From Cyclina sinensis (lineage: Eukaryota; Mollusca; Bivalvia; Venerida; Veneridae): DNA of 64,000 nt. The translations under genes and the position numbers were made by a program. The notes beneath the pieces were generated by a model. That model saw only the letters and a list, made by a program, of their open reading frames with translations. It was not told the origin of the DNA and did no database searches. Position 1 is the first letter of the stretch, and every line of letters starts with the position of its first letter. Location: contig JAAONU010000016.1 of NCBI GenBank assembly GCA_012932295.1, positions 46,035,241 to 46,099,240 on the forward strand, written 5' to 3'. Below, one piece after another: positions 1-12,598 of this stretch.

Positions 1-174
1 AGATATCTATAAACGATCAACCTCTGCACTTATGTTAAATTGCAACCAGATGTCGAACTACGACACCGTTATCCTAGAGCAAAAATACAAGATTAGTGTG
101 CTATATTTAGATATTATACCCAGATCTGTATTAATCATAGATTGCAAATTTAGATGTCGATAGCCTAGATTAAG

Positions 175-2456
175 AGCTGGGAATCAGCTTTGCAATGATA
201 ATAATAATGCAGAGCTAGTTGTCGATCTATGATCCAGCTCTGCAATGATATAAGAATGCAGAGCTGGATGTAGAGCTGCGACCCAGCTCTGCAATGATAT
301 AAGATTGCAGAGCTACATGTAGAGCTGCGACCGTGCTATGCAATGATATAAGATTGCAGAGCTGGATGTAGAGCTGCGACCCAGCTCTGCAATGATATAA
401 GATTGCAGAGCTGGATGTAGAGCTGCGACCCAGCTCTGCAATGATATAAGATTGCAGAGCTGGATGTAGAGCTGCGACCCAGCTCTGCAATGATATAAGA
501 TTGCAGAGCTGGATGTAGAGCTGCGACCCAGCTCTGCAATGATATAAGATTGCAGAGCTAGTTGTAGATCTACGACCAAGCTATACAATGATAAAGGATT
601 GCAGAGCTATATGTAGATATACGACCCAGCTATGCAATGATTTGCAGAGCTGGATGTAGAGCTGCAACCCAGCTATGCAATGATATAAGATTTCAGAGCT
701 AGATGTAGAGCTGCGACCCAGGTCTGCAATGATATAAGATTGCAGAGCTACATGTAGATCTACGACCCAGGTCTGCAATGATATAAGATTGCAGAGCTGG
801 ATGTAGAGCTGCGACCCAGCTCTGCAATGATATAAGATTGCAGAGCTGGATGTAGAGCTGCGACCCAGCTCTGCAATTATAAGATTGCAGAGCTGGATGT
901 AAGTCTGCGACCCAGCTCTGCAATGATATAAGATTGCAGAGCTGGATGTAGAGCTGCGACCAAGCTTTGCAGAGCTGGATGTAGAGCTGCAACCTAGGTC
1001 TGTAATTATATAAAATTGCATAGTTGGATGTAAGCCTGCGACCCAGCTCTGCAATGATATAAGATTGCAGACCTGGATGTTTAGCTGCGACCCAGCTCTG
1101 CAATGATATAAGTTTGCAGAGCTGGATGTAGATCTACGACCCAGCTCTGCAATGATATAAGATTGCAGAGCTAGATGTAAATCTACGACCCAGCTCTGCA
1201 ATTATATAAGATTGCAGAGCTGGATGTAGAGCTGCGACCCAGCTCTGCAATGATATAAGATTGCAGAGCTAGATGTAGATCTACGACCGTGCTGTGCAAT
1301 GATATAAGATTGCAGAGCTGGATGTATAGCTGCGACCCAGCTCTGCAATGATATAAGATTGCAGAGCTGGATGTAGAGCTGCGACCCAGCTCTGCAATGA
1401 TATAAGATCGCAGAGCTGGATGTATAGCTGCGACCCAGCTCTGCAATGATATAAGATTGCAGAGCTGGATGTAGAGCTGCGACCCAGCTCTGCAATGATA
1501 TTAGATTGCAGAGCTGGATGTAGAGCTGCAACCCAGCTCTGCAATGATATAAGATTGCAGAGGTGGATGTAGAGCTGCGACCATGCTCTGCAATGATATA
1601 AGATTGCAGAGCTAGATGTAGATCTACGACCCAGCTATGCAATGATATAAGATTGCAGAGCTGGATGTAGAGCTGCGACCATGCTCTGCAATGATATAAG
1701 ATTGCAGAGCTGGATGTAGAGCTGCGACCCAGCTCTGCAATGATATAAGATTGCAGAGCTAGATGTAGATCTACGACCGTGCTGTGCAATGATACAAGAT
1801 TGCAGAGCTGGATGTAGAGCTGCGACCCAGCTCTGCAATGATATAAGATCGCAGAGCTGGATGTATAGCTGCGACCGAGCTCTGCAATGATATAAGATTG
1901 CAGAGCTGGATGAAGAGCTGCGACCCAGCTCTGCAATGATATTAGATTGCAGAGCTGGATGTAGAGCTGCAACCCAGCTCTACAATGATATAAGATTGCA
2001 GAGCTGGATGTAGAGCTGCGACCATGCTCTGCAATGATATAAGATTGCAGAGCTAGATGTAGATCTACGACCCAGCTATGCAATGATATAAGATTGCAGA
2101 GCTGGATGTAGAGCTGCGACCCAGCTCTGCAATGATATACGATTGCAGAGCTGGATGTAGAGCTGCGACCCAGCTCTGCAGAGCTGGATGTAGAGCTGCG
2201 ACCTAGGTCTGTTATTATATAAGATTGCATAGTTGGAAGTAAGTCTGCGACCCAGCTCTGCAATGATATATGATTGCAGAGCTGGATGTTTAGCTGCGAC
2301 CCAGCTCTGCAATGATATAAGATTGCAGAGCTGGGTGTAAGGCTGCGACCCAGGTCTGCAATGATATAAGATTGCAGAGCTGGATGTAGAGCTGCGACCC
2401 AGCTCTGCAATGATATAAGATCGCAGAGCTAGATGTAGAGCTGCGATCTATGTGCC
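175..2456. repeat. 49-bp hairpin satellite, about 45 copies
   Basis: Tandem unit of 49 bp. Each unit has an inverted repeat, GCAGAGCTGG and CCAGCTCTGC, separated by 15 nt, and a linker AATGATATAAGATT. There is higher-order order too: a block of about 440 bp (9 units) repeats around 1380-1820 and 1820-2260, and a variant with CCTAGGTCTGT recurs at ~992 and ~2202. Because 49 is not a multiple of 3, the unit reads through all three frames without stops on the minus strand. That gives spurious ORFs of up to 402 codons. Confidence 0.95.
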
Positions 2457-3690
2457 AACTTCACGTTCATAGAGCTTCAACTGTTACGAATATTTTATGG
2501 CATTAAAGGATTTTAAAATGTTAGTCTGATATTTTTCTGACTAATTTTCTAAAATCTACATACATCATATCAACAAATACAATCGATTTATCATATTCAG
2601 GGCTCACACTGGCTTAAAAAATAATAGCCAATATTTTTAATTTTAAAAATGATAGCTAAAAGTTCAGATGTATTGATACCTCCACTTTTTTCTTAGATCT
2701 ACATAAAACCATGGCTTTAATTAGAATTAAAGATGTGAATTAGAACAAAATAAAAATGTCATATCTTAGAAACACTGCATAACAATAATAATGATTCATT
2801 CTACCTTCATTTAATGCCTGAGTATAATTTCAATGCTTAAATCCAAATCAATCATCTTGTATATATCATCAATATGGTCATGTAGACCTACACTGTTCTT
2901 CTTTTCTTGGTATAGATCTGCAAGAATTCTAGGTCGACGTACGACCGCTTTATCCATTTCAATAAAACTTAAAACAAAATATACAACCTGATAAATTTTA
3001 AATAAGTAATATTTATAAAATTGAATTAGGTTATGTAATGAATTTGATTAACTAAAATGTTTATTATCTGAAATTATATTTTTCATTTTTACAAAAGGCA
3101 TAGATCAAATAGTACCATTTTAAACATTAAAATATTATCCATAAGGAAGAGCAAAACAATGAACTCAAAACAAGTATTTTATAAATTTTAAACATCTTTC
3201 TTTGAGTTTACCTGTACAGTAAATGAGGTTCCCTGTTCGCAATGTTAACATTTAGTTGCTCTAAGTGAGGGTCTAGGCTATTTGGACAAAAAATATAACT
3301 GGAAACAACATACAAGGAAAAGATACATCTTGTGGCGGATACACTAGTTTGGTTCACTTATGTAGGCCTTTCCTATGCTTCAGTTTCACAAGGAAATCTA
3401 ATGGTCGATAGAAACTTGTTCTCTTTTTTAGATCTAATTTGTTCGTTTAGCATTTGGTACTACCAAAACTACTAAACTGTCACAAATGTTTTATCACATT
3501 TCTTTAGCAGCATAATGTGTTATACATTACTTTTTGTAGCTACCCGGTAAAGTTCACATACATTTAATCATGCATGCGTACGAGATGATTGTGTTTATTT
3601 TATATAATCGATAAAGTGTTATTTCGTGAAAAGCAAGGAGGAGAAATTCAGAACAAAAATAAAAGTTAATTCTTTCTAGAACTATTATGT
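2457..3690. other. Intergenic AT-rich stretch, nothing recognised
   Basis: Sequence after the satellite. I see no coding exon, no repeat with clear ends and no RNA gene. Confidence 0.6.
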
Positions 3691-4010
3691 ACGACAAGTT
3701 GATCGTGCGTAAACATGTGAGCTAACTCACCGAAAACTCATAGGAGAACTTGTCAATTACCGTACAATTTCTTGAATTATTTTTGCTGAGAGCTAAGTTC
3801 TGCCGAATAAATAATGAGTGCTTTCGGAAATGGACCGTTTGGAATGAGATTGTTATTGGTGTCTATAATGATTCATCAGTTCGACATGACTACATATATT
3901 GGCAGACAATGATGGAGGTGGATGTAGGTCAAAGACCTTCCTTTGTGCATAAATTTATAGGCTCTAAAATGATTGCAGCTAGGCGCATAATTCTTAGAAA
4001 TAGTAAATAT
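3690..4010 (+). repeat. Local dispersed repeat, copy 1 of 3
   Basis: Carries the core GTGCTTTCGGAAATGGACCG and then ATTGTTATTGGTGTCTATAA, followed by TTGGCAGACAATGATGGA. Related blocks lie at ~5440-5640 and ~8690-8940 in the same orientation. The 89-codon ORF here (3750-4019) is not kept in the other copies, so I do not call a gene. Confidence 0.7.
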
Positions 4011-4412
4011 AAAAAATAATATTGGAGAGATAGCTCACTTTGCTTTCCTGAATAATAGCTTTTGGAACAATGTTCCATATTACAAATACGAGTGGAAGCA
4101 TGCTGTTATAAAACCTATAAATAGTAAATACATGTTCTCAATCGAAAACCGTGGACTTTAAACTTTCGAGTCAAACATTGAAGCCAGTTTAGTTCTGATT
4201 TTGATTCATATAATTGTATTAAATTTAACTGTTATAGCTGAGATTTGACGTTTTGCTTTTGAAGAATTGGATAAAAAGGGTACTGCAGGAATACGAACAT
4301 TCATACACTGTCATGTAAAACTACATGTTTCTGCGACAAAGATTATAGTTAAAGCAGGATGGCTAAGTAAAGCATTGTTATTGAACCCGGTTACTAATCG
4401 GGCATCTTAATT

Positions 4413-4680
4413 GGCGTCAGTGCTGCGGTTCAAATGAGATGCAAGTATCCCAGTGGCTAGGGTTTGCCGTCAGTGCTGCGGTTCAAATGAGATGCAAGTA
4501 TCCCAGTGGCTAGGGTTTGCCGTCAGTGCTGCGGTTCAAATGAGATGCAAGTATCCCAGTGGCTAAGGTTTGCCGTCAGTGCTGCGGTTCAAATGAGATG
4601 CAAGTATTCCAGTGGCTAAGGTTTGCCGTCAGTGCTGCGGTTCAAATGAGATGCAAGTATTCCAGTGGCTAAGGTCTGCC
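4413..4680. repeat. 53-bp tandem repeat, 5 copies
   Basis: Unit of 53 bp starting GCCGTCAGTGCTGCGGTTCA and ending CAGTGGCTAGGGTTT. The five copies are nearly identical, with only single-base changes such as TCCCAG to TTCCAG. Confidence 0.92.
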
Positions 4681-6325
4681 AAGAAAACAACATCGATTTG
4701 AAGGTACATGTAGTTGATGCATCCTCTATTGATATTGATTAACACTATTCTATGTCAGTCGGTATGTTACGGCACCTATAAAGACAGTTATATATCCCAC
4801 CAATTATAAAAATACTCATTCAGAATAAAGCCTAGTTCACCATGGATCACAGAGCTAGAAATATAACTAAAATGTCATTTTCTCCGTAAAAGAAACTAGA
4901 AACACAATATTTGTTAAGAACATAATGCAGGTTAGGCGTGAAATAGATAAATGGTTTAGGGCAACAAGATCTACTAAACTGCTGAAATGCATTTTCTGTA
5001 TTTTCTATGTCCATTAAAAGACCAGTATTTCGTTCTATCTTACAATCGTTGACTTAAAGTATGTACATATAAGACAAGTTATGCCACAAAATTCACAATA
5101 GTAAGGACAGATTGACATAGTCCCGCGGTGAACATCACAGTTCTGCTCCATTATCATATCACGTACATCATGTAACTTATTGTGTGACAAACCTTACAGT
5201 TGGAATACCAAAAGAAAGTCAGGGAAACATGGTGGATTTCTTTGTTTGTATTTCATAAATGTGTAAGGATTGATCGCACTGTTGAGCTGTTTCAAGGTTA
5301 TTACTCTTAGTTTAGTTCAACTTCTCCTAGAAGTTAAACAATACATAAAAATAAAATAACTAAAGACAAGTTTCTCCTGTAAAATAGTGGGTTACTTCTT
5401 CTCAAACTTGTAGAAACATACACATTTCGTAATCATGTTTACCTCAGTAATTGAAGCCAAATTCTGAATTAGCATCATAAGTGTGTTTTCGGAAATGGTC
5501 GTTTAGGAACAAGAATAGTATTTTTGTTTGTAATGATACATCAAGTTGGTATGGTAAAAGATATTGGCAGGCACCGATGGTGAGAAAGTGTGTTTTTATA
5601 CAATCCCTTACGTATTCAAGTAGCCTCCCAAAATAATGATAGTGGGAACAAAAAAGGCGCAAAAATGCATAATGATGAACATCCATAATTACTACGGGAG
5701 TTGGCCATCCGTCTTTGGCTAGAGTTGTTAACTGGAATATAGTATATTTTTCTTTATGAATACAAACAAGCTGCTCTCTTCAGAGCTTCTGTTTGTATTG
5801 TAGTCTAATTAAGACGATTTATTTTATGTTTTCCAGTGAATTAAAGAGTTTTCTCAGTAAAATAAAATTGATAATCCACTGTTTTAACACTGTGGAATAC
5901 CATTTTTATTTTCACTATTTTTGTCGAACTACTTTTTAAAACTTACTACCTCTCTTTGTTACATTTGTCACAAGTTCTACGCAACAGTCCCATGATTTCA
6001 TATCCATAATCTCCAGCTCGTCCTCCATACAAGCGAATCAGGCAGATAATTGAAAGTGACAGTGATTAAGTAATTCAAAATGCACAAATAAATCCAACTT
6101 GTAAAAGTTGTGTTTCCATAGTTTTAGAAGATGGCGGACATTTGAAAGTAATGGCAGCTGATTGGTGTGTGTATTACTCCGCCATTCATGGCGGGGCGAA
6201 GATCAGATTTGTTTCATTTGACAATTGCGTAAATTTAATTAAAGTCTTTAGACGATATATATAGATAAGATATTTGAGATACTTGTACGAAATAAATGTC
6301 AGAACTGTTTTCTATAGCTCTTTAT
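4681..6325. other. Intergenic, includes local repeat copy 2 at ~5440-5640
   Basis: At about 5444-5600 the motif TGTTTTCGGAAATGGTCG and then TTGTAATGATACATCAA match the repeat at 3.7 kb and 8.8 kb with more divergence. Elsewhere I see no gene. Confidence 0.5.
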
Positions 6326-7835
6326 CTATGGAAAGCCGCAGTACACCCCCGAATGACAACTATAATTCCTATATAAATCATATTGCCTTATACTACGACG
6401 TTTTTTCCAATAAATGTCGATGAAGAAGTATCCTGTCATTTTGTTATACCGTAAATTTTGACGAAGGAGTATCTCAAGTACAATAGTACAACAACATCCG
6501 TTTTTTTTTCAACGTAGTAGTATCTTCATAATACACCAACGCTTCTTTTATACTCCGCCGAATTCTAAAGCGTCGAAGCATCATCATATTATAATACATC
6601 GTCGTATTTTAAACGCTGTTCTATTTTACTTCGTCGAATCATAATACCTTGAACTTTACTATCGGTGGAGAAGTATCCATCCAATCAAAATACTTCGCTT
6701 TTTTTCCCCTTCATCCAATCTGAATACTCCACCTTTTTTTAATACAGCGAAGAATAAAGTATTGATATCGCAAGAAACGTTACCACGGGGGATTTTACGA
6801 AATTCGCAGAGAATTGTTTTTGTTTATCGTAGGATAATTTGAACGAATTAATTAGCTCTAAGCACCGTCAAGTTGATTATCACTCAGTGCAAGTCAGAGA
6901 CCAGTAACTGTAAGTTAAAGCGTATCTAGAGGTAATCACTGTTTAACTATGGAAAGCCGCAGTACACCCCTGAATGACAACTATAATTTCCTATATAAAT
7001 CTTATTGCGTTATACTACGTCGTTTTTTTCCAATAAATGTCGATGGAGAAGTATCCTGTCACTTTGTTATACTTCGTGCTACCGTAAATTTTGACGAAGG
7101 AGTATCTCAAGTACAATAGTACAACACCATCCATTATTTCAACGAAGATGTATCTTCATTCACAATACACCAACGCTTCTTTTATACTCCGCCGAATTTT
7201 AAAGTTGCGATGCATCATCATACTATAATACTAATACAGCGTCGTATATATGTAACGTTGTTTTATTTTACTTCGTCGAAACTTTCTGTCGGTGGAGAAG
7301 TAACAATCCAATCAGAATACTTCACTGTGATTTTATCTTCTAATCAGAATACTTCGCCGTTTTTTTTCCATCATCCAATCAAAATACTTCGCAAATTTCC
7401 ATAAACCAATCAGAATACTCTGCCGTTTTTTAACAGCGAAGTATAAAATACAAAATAAAATAAGTATTTTGATTGGATGGATACTTCTCCACCGATAGTA
7501 AAGTTCAAGGTAAGGTATTATGATTCGACGAAGTAAAATACAACAGCGTTTAAAATAAAATACGACGATGTTTTATAATATGATGATGCTTCGACGCTTT
7601 AAAATTCGGCGGAGAATAATATGAGGATACTACTACGTTGAAAAAGAAACGGATGGTGTTGTACTATTGTACTTAAGATACTCCTTCGTCAAAATTTACG
7701 GTAGCACGAAGTATAACAAAATGACAGGATACTTCTTCATCGACATTTATTGGAAAAAACGACGTAGTATAATGCGATAAGATTTATATAGGAAATTATA
7801 GTTGTCATTCGGGGGTGTACTGCGGCTTTCCATAG
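6326..7835. mobile_element. Foldback element with long inverted arms rich in TACTTCG
   Basis: Three related copies of a ~450-bp block begin CTATGGAAAGCCGCAGTACA: a direct copy from 6326, a second direct copy from 6947, and an inverted copy ending at 7835. The second and third face each other across about 50 bp near 7390-7440, so 6947-7835 is a nearly perfect palindrome with ~440-bp arms. Arms carry repeated GAAGTAT and TACTTCG motifs. No transposase is present. I read it as a non-autonomous foldback or MITE-like DNA element with a neighbouring partial copy. Confidence 0.85.
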
Positions 7836-8006
7836 ATATTCAGCCTAGACTGGGCTCTTATTCTAGGTTTAGAACCTAACAGAATTGACTCCGTTTTGCC
7901 AAGGTACAAAGAAAATAAAGATTGGAAATAAAGCGGCTATCATTTGGGGCCAAGAAATTCTAAGTTTTTGTTTGTCAAAAAAACATAAAATAAAAATAGT
8001 TTTTTG
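7836..8006. other. Spacer between foldback element and palindrome
   Basis: Short AT-rich spacer; nothing else seen. Confidence 0.5.
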
Positions 8007-8149
8007 TTTGTTTCAGTGAAATATCAATTTCATTTCACTCGTGAAGACCAAAAAAAACTGACATTTTCACTCGTGGCTACGCCACTTGAGAAAATATCTG
8101 GTTCTTTGGTCTTCACGTGCGAAATAAAATCAATATTTCACTGAAACAA
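8007..8149. mobile_element. Short palindromic MITE-like element
   Basis: TTTGTTTCAGTGAAATATC at 8007-8025 is inverted at 8132-8149 (AATATTTCACTGAAACAA). An inner inverted pair GTGAAGACCAAA and TTTGGTCTTCAC lies within. The centre reads CACTCGTGGCTACGCCACTT. Whole element about 143 bp and non-coding. Confidence 0.75.
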
Positions 8150-8689
8150 GCAAATATCCTCTTTATGGTTAGTTAGTAAATACTATCTGAAAAAAAATCT
8201 CGGAGCATGGTTGTCTCTCTAAACACTATCATTTGATTGTTTCACAGTTATTCTTGGGACTGGTAATACGAAAATTTGACACACTCATTCTTTATATATA
8301 TTCCAATTATGAGACTCACATATTCCAGACAAGAACAATAATAATGATGGTTGCTTGTAGCTATCTGCCAGGTGAAGACAATCAATATAACCAGTCCGAT
8401 CAGTTATTTAGATTTGCGTTAATAATTTAATACGAAATTATACCAACAAATCTCCGTACAAGAAGAAAAAGAGAATTCCGACGTCAAAATGTTGATACAG
8501 GTTTAGCAGCAAGTCTGTTACGGTATCTTGTGTTAATAAACATACGATACATATGAATGATAATTTTTTATGTCATGTATTTATGCTTCAGCATAGACTT
8601 GTAAAGATTGACGCAATAGAGCAGACCATGCCTAAAAGAACGAACATTTGCAGAAGCTTTGTCAGCGTTATAACATTTTTGACTGGAAA

Positions 8690-8940
8690 CAAATTGTATT
8701 CTCGTGACAAGGTTAATGATTGGCTGGTCGTGCGTGAAACTAGGGCTAATGCATCGTAAACACACAGGAGAATTTACAATAAACTTACATTTTTTCATTT
8801 CGATTTGCTTGGGGCATAGTTCTGTGCTTTCGGAAATGGACCATTAGGAACAAGATTATTATTGATGTCTGTAATGATGCATCAAATTGACATAAATTGT
8901 AGTAATTTAGTTATTAGCAGACAATAATGGAAGAATAAAG
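8690..8940 (+). repeat. Local dispersed repeat, copy 3 of 3
   Basis: GTGCTTTCGGAAATGGACCA at ~8823 and the following ATTATTATTGATGTCTGTAA match the block at 3.7 kb. Upstream, GCTGGTCGTGCGTGAAAC resembles GTTGATCGTGCGTAAAC before copy 1, so the homology covers roughly 250 bp. Confidence 0.7.
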
Positions 8941-9165
8941 TGCATTTAAGATCACACCCTTCTCTCGTTTATTCAAATCTAAACTCTGGAAAAAGGTACC
9001 GTGCAAAAGATTAAATTTAAAAAGTGCATAAATCGTTGATTGCGTTTTCAAATAGCCTGCGATATAAATCGGATGGATGTCTAAAATTTCATTTTGAAAA
9101 AAAGGTCTTGTGTTAAATTGAGACAGGTATATACATCTATTTATATTCTTCTTTTCTTACATACA

Positions 9166-10638
9166 TGTATATTACTCAACTTTTGCTAAGCACCGACTGT
9201 TTAAGTATGAATATTTTCAGCACTGATTTGATAACCGTCGTACAAATGTTTTTTTAATGTCAATTTTATCTTAAATCAATATGATTGGATGACAAATTTA
9301 ACATTGTTTACTGATTTTGCATTAGTTTTATGCTAGAGAAGAGGGAGACTACCTATATCCAAGAGTTTGTTTTTTTCCAAATTATCACAACCCATTTATG
9401 TTTACAAGTTAGTCTCAACAGCGTGTGTGTGCCCTACTGGTGGCCCATTCTTGCATCAACATGGCCTCAAGCTCCTGGATGCTTCTAGGTTGCATCTGGC
9501 GACCTGATATCCGTATCTGCAGCTCATTCCACAATAGCTCAATTGGATTTAGGTCGGCAGATCGAGCGGGCCAGTCAAGGCGCTCAAAACACTTTTTTTT
9601 CAGGTAGTGCTGGATCTGGGCCCTGCGGGAATGCGCAATATCGTCCATTAAAATGAGCTGATCGCCCACTGCCCTGGCATACAGCTTAACCAGGGTTTCT
9701 AACATCTCATCGATGTACCGCTGACCTGGCAATATACCTCTATTTGTCCGTCCCACCTGATGCCTCCCCACACTATAACTGACCCACCCCGTAGCGGTCG
9801 TGCTCAGCAATATTTCCGGCTTGAAACCTTCCCTAGGTCTTCTTCAGACTCTTGCACGTCTGTCAGTGAAGTCTAGGCAAAACCTTGACTCATCAGTAAA
9901 GAGAACATGTCTCCATTTTTGTGTGGTCCATCTAACATTCTCCCTCGTCCATTTTAAACGGGCCTGGAGGTGACGACGAGTCAATGGAATTCTGATACAT
10001 TGTCTTCATGATCGGAGATTACCCTCGTGCAACCTTCTACGCACCGTCTGAGTACAAACATTTACCTCAGAAGCATTAAGAAGGTCATTACGTAGATGCG
10101 TTCTGTTGCAAACCGTCCTCGACGGGCCTGGATAATTAAGAATCGGTCTTGAGCTGCTGTCGTCACCCTTTGTCTGCCTCCGCCATGCCTCCTGACGGGT
10201 GAACCATACTGCTGGTACCTTGCTCAGGCTCTGGTGATGATGGTATGGTGTACACAAAGCGCCACACCAACCTCACGGTGTGTGCCCCCAGCTCCACCAT
10301 CCCTACAGCCCTCCACACCTCTGCTTCACTAAAATGCCGTCTTATCATAGCGTTTGCCAAGTCAATGTCACCAGTATTAAAAAGTCTGACCTTTGAATGA
10401 CCAAAAAGTTGTAATGTCGGAGTATAAGTATGTGTCACTGCTCCCACTAAAAAAAATCCGGAAAACAAGGGTGCATGCTTTCCGTGACCACGTGGCGAGA
10501 CCTACCCGATAAAACAGCTTGCAGTTAGGTTGGGGGCCATCTCAAAACATTGCTGAGTCAAACTATGCAAAATGAATCCTTTTGATACCTAATATAGTGA
10601 GAAACTTTTGGTGCTTAGCAAAAGTTTGGTAGTATATA
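9166..10638 (-). mobile_element. Tc1/mariner-type DNA transposon (decayed)
   Basis: Terminal inverted repeats frame a dead transposase. AACTTTTGCTAAGCACC at 9178-9194 is exactly inverted at 10610-10626, and similarity extends outward to about 29 bp (9166-9194 and 10610-10638) into TA-rich ends. Length about 1.47 kb, usual for the superfamily. The exact TA target duplication is not assigned. Confidence 0.9.
9415..10440 (-). pseudogene. Tc1-like transposase, broken
   Basis: Reading the minus strand from ~10440 down: a helix-turn-helix-like N-terminus (HFSEAEVWRAVGM), a second DNA-binding part ending TVRRRLHEGNLRS, then WTRENVRWTTQKWRHVLFTD with first catalytic D in FTDESRF (~9895). The second D is in LMDDIAHSRRA, and the third acidic residue is in DLNPIELLWNEL. 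The pieces lie in different frames and a TGA follows RRARV near 9850, so no full protein is made. The usual QDNARPH around the second D is replaced by MDDIAHSR. Family identity is clear; activity is excluded. Confidence 0.9.
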
Positions 10639-12598
10639 ATAAAACTCAATATTTTAAAGATAAGGATCTTGTTAAAAATGATAATGAAATAGTGCTTTAG
10701 AAACAGAGATGAATTGAAAGATAGACATTTGACTGGCTATTTGAGTATATAGATAGTTTATGTGTGTTCTACTCTGTGCAGTACAAATCTTGCAAATCGT
10801 GCTTTGAATGTTCATGTAAATAATTGTAGGGTTAACAACGATTTTCTTTAAATATACATCTGGTAATATAATAGTATAATGGCATACTTTTCTCAACTTT
10901 TTGAAATACAGCGCTCGTTGTAGAAAGTGAATAGGTTTTACTTTTAAAGTATGCGCTGTGTTCCAAACAAATGAGTTCTTGATATCGCATAGTACTGTTT
11001 TTCACTGTAGCATAAACTTTTCTTTTTTGAAAAATGTTTTTTTTTAAACATTATTCTTTAACATGTATACACCCCTTCTCTTCTGTATGAAATACAACAT
11101 TAACATAATATTTTGACATTACATTGAATCATGTCAATTGTAACATGAACAAAAAATTTCAAACCGAATTATTTCACAAAAGGTATGGTTATCCTGTTTT
11201 ATTTCTTAAACTTGTTTCTATCTACTCTTCACAAAAATGAAACATTTGTCATTTACATTAATATTTGCTTAACGTATTCGATATGGCAATATATCGATTT
11301 AATACAGTGTTATGAAAATCTTCATTCAGTGATATTTCGAGTAAATAGACTTTGGTTTAACCCTTTATACACAAGGCATGGCTGTTCAGAAAAGTCAAGA
11401 TATCTAATTGTTGATCTCATTGTGGTGTCTAAACAGATCTATGTGTATGTATGTATATATGTATATGTATGGGTATGAGTATAATATTATGTGTGTATAT
11501 GTATAGATATATATATGCTTCTTTGACACCCCATGGTTATAATTTAATTTTATAACGAACAGACTATTTTCTGTAGCCTTGTCATACTACAACTTGAGTT
11601 TGTTTTATTTTAAAAAGGTATGCTACTTTTTATCATTTTTTCAGTAACTATATCTAACAGGATACTATAAACATTTATAATGATATTTGATTAGACACTC
11701 GAAACGGTATTAAATTGTTTAGAATATATTAGGAGCAATAGTCGATTTTTCTTTTAATTAATAAGAAACAATTTCAGAAATATGTTCACACTTGCACACG
11801 TCAGTCTATCCACTATTTTTGGATATTGATGTTATTTTCTATATAGATAATTTTTTTACATGTCATTGCATCACTTTTATTGTTATATAAACAGGAAACC
11901 TATTGTTTTTTTAAATATCTTTCTACTTCTATGAATCACAAATATGCATGTTAAGAGAAGATACATGTAGATAAACATATTTATATTTGTTTGCTGTATT
12001 CTTCAAATATAGTCTATCTATACATTAATGTATATAAAACAAGTTAAAAATTTGGCATTAAGACAAAGGTAAACTATAATTTAACAATGCTGTCCTTTTC
12101 CGTTGCTAGCAAATAATTAAGCGATGCAGCAATCATCTATACAAAAACGGATATCTATACGTAATAATTAAAATGTGTAGGTACATACATTTTTTCCCCC
12201 AATTTTTGTAATATTTCATAAAAAAAATCTGCAATTTTGAAATACTAAATACATATTTTTGACGTAACTAAATATTGAAACTGAGATTAAACTTAATCTT
12301 AAATAATTCAAATATAACTATATTTTCTTAGCTATTAATTAATGAGTGGACGAATTACCGCTTTCAGAATAAATTTTACGCGGCGCTCACTGCTTCATAT
12401 CTTGTCTTTTTCTTTGCATGAGTTCTTTATTCAAAACCAAGATCTTTTGGCTACTCTATGTTATTTTTTTGTTCCTCTCTTTTCTTCTGTATGTTGTGTG
12501 GGCTCTTGTTACATCAAAACTATGTTTAAAAAACGAAACATAAAAATAAATATATCACTGACAAAAATATATATAGCAAGACATCAAAAATTTAGACA
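10639..12598. other. AT-rich intergenic DNA before the LINE
   Basis: No clear gene. The ORF at 12342-12602 is short and hydrophobic with no recognised domain. The 5' end of the LINE may lie in the last few hundred bases, but I could not fix it and no ORF1 is visible. Confidence 0.5.

Noticed and set aside
1202..2410. 402-codon ORF on the minus strand in the satellite
   Set aside because: It is only the 49-bp satellite read in cycling frames; the same 49-residue text appears in other frames, and there is no start context or other gene signal.
175..2456. CRISPR-like look of the regular hairpin array
   Set aside because: Units are contiguous with no unique spacers, there are no cas genes, and the genome is eukaryotic.
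3750..4019. 89-codon ORF as a small gene
   Set aside because: Related copies at 5.5 and 8.8 kb do not keep the frame.
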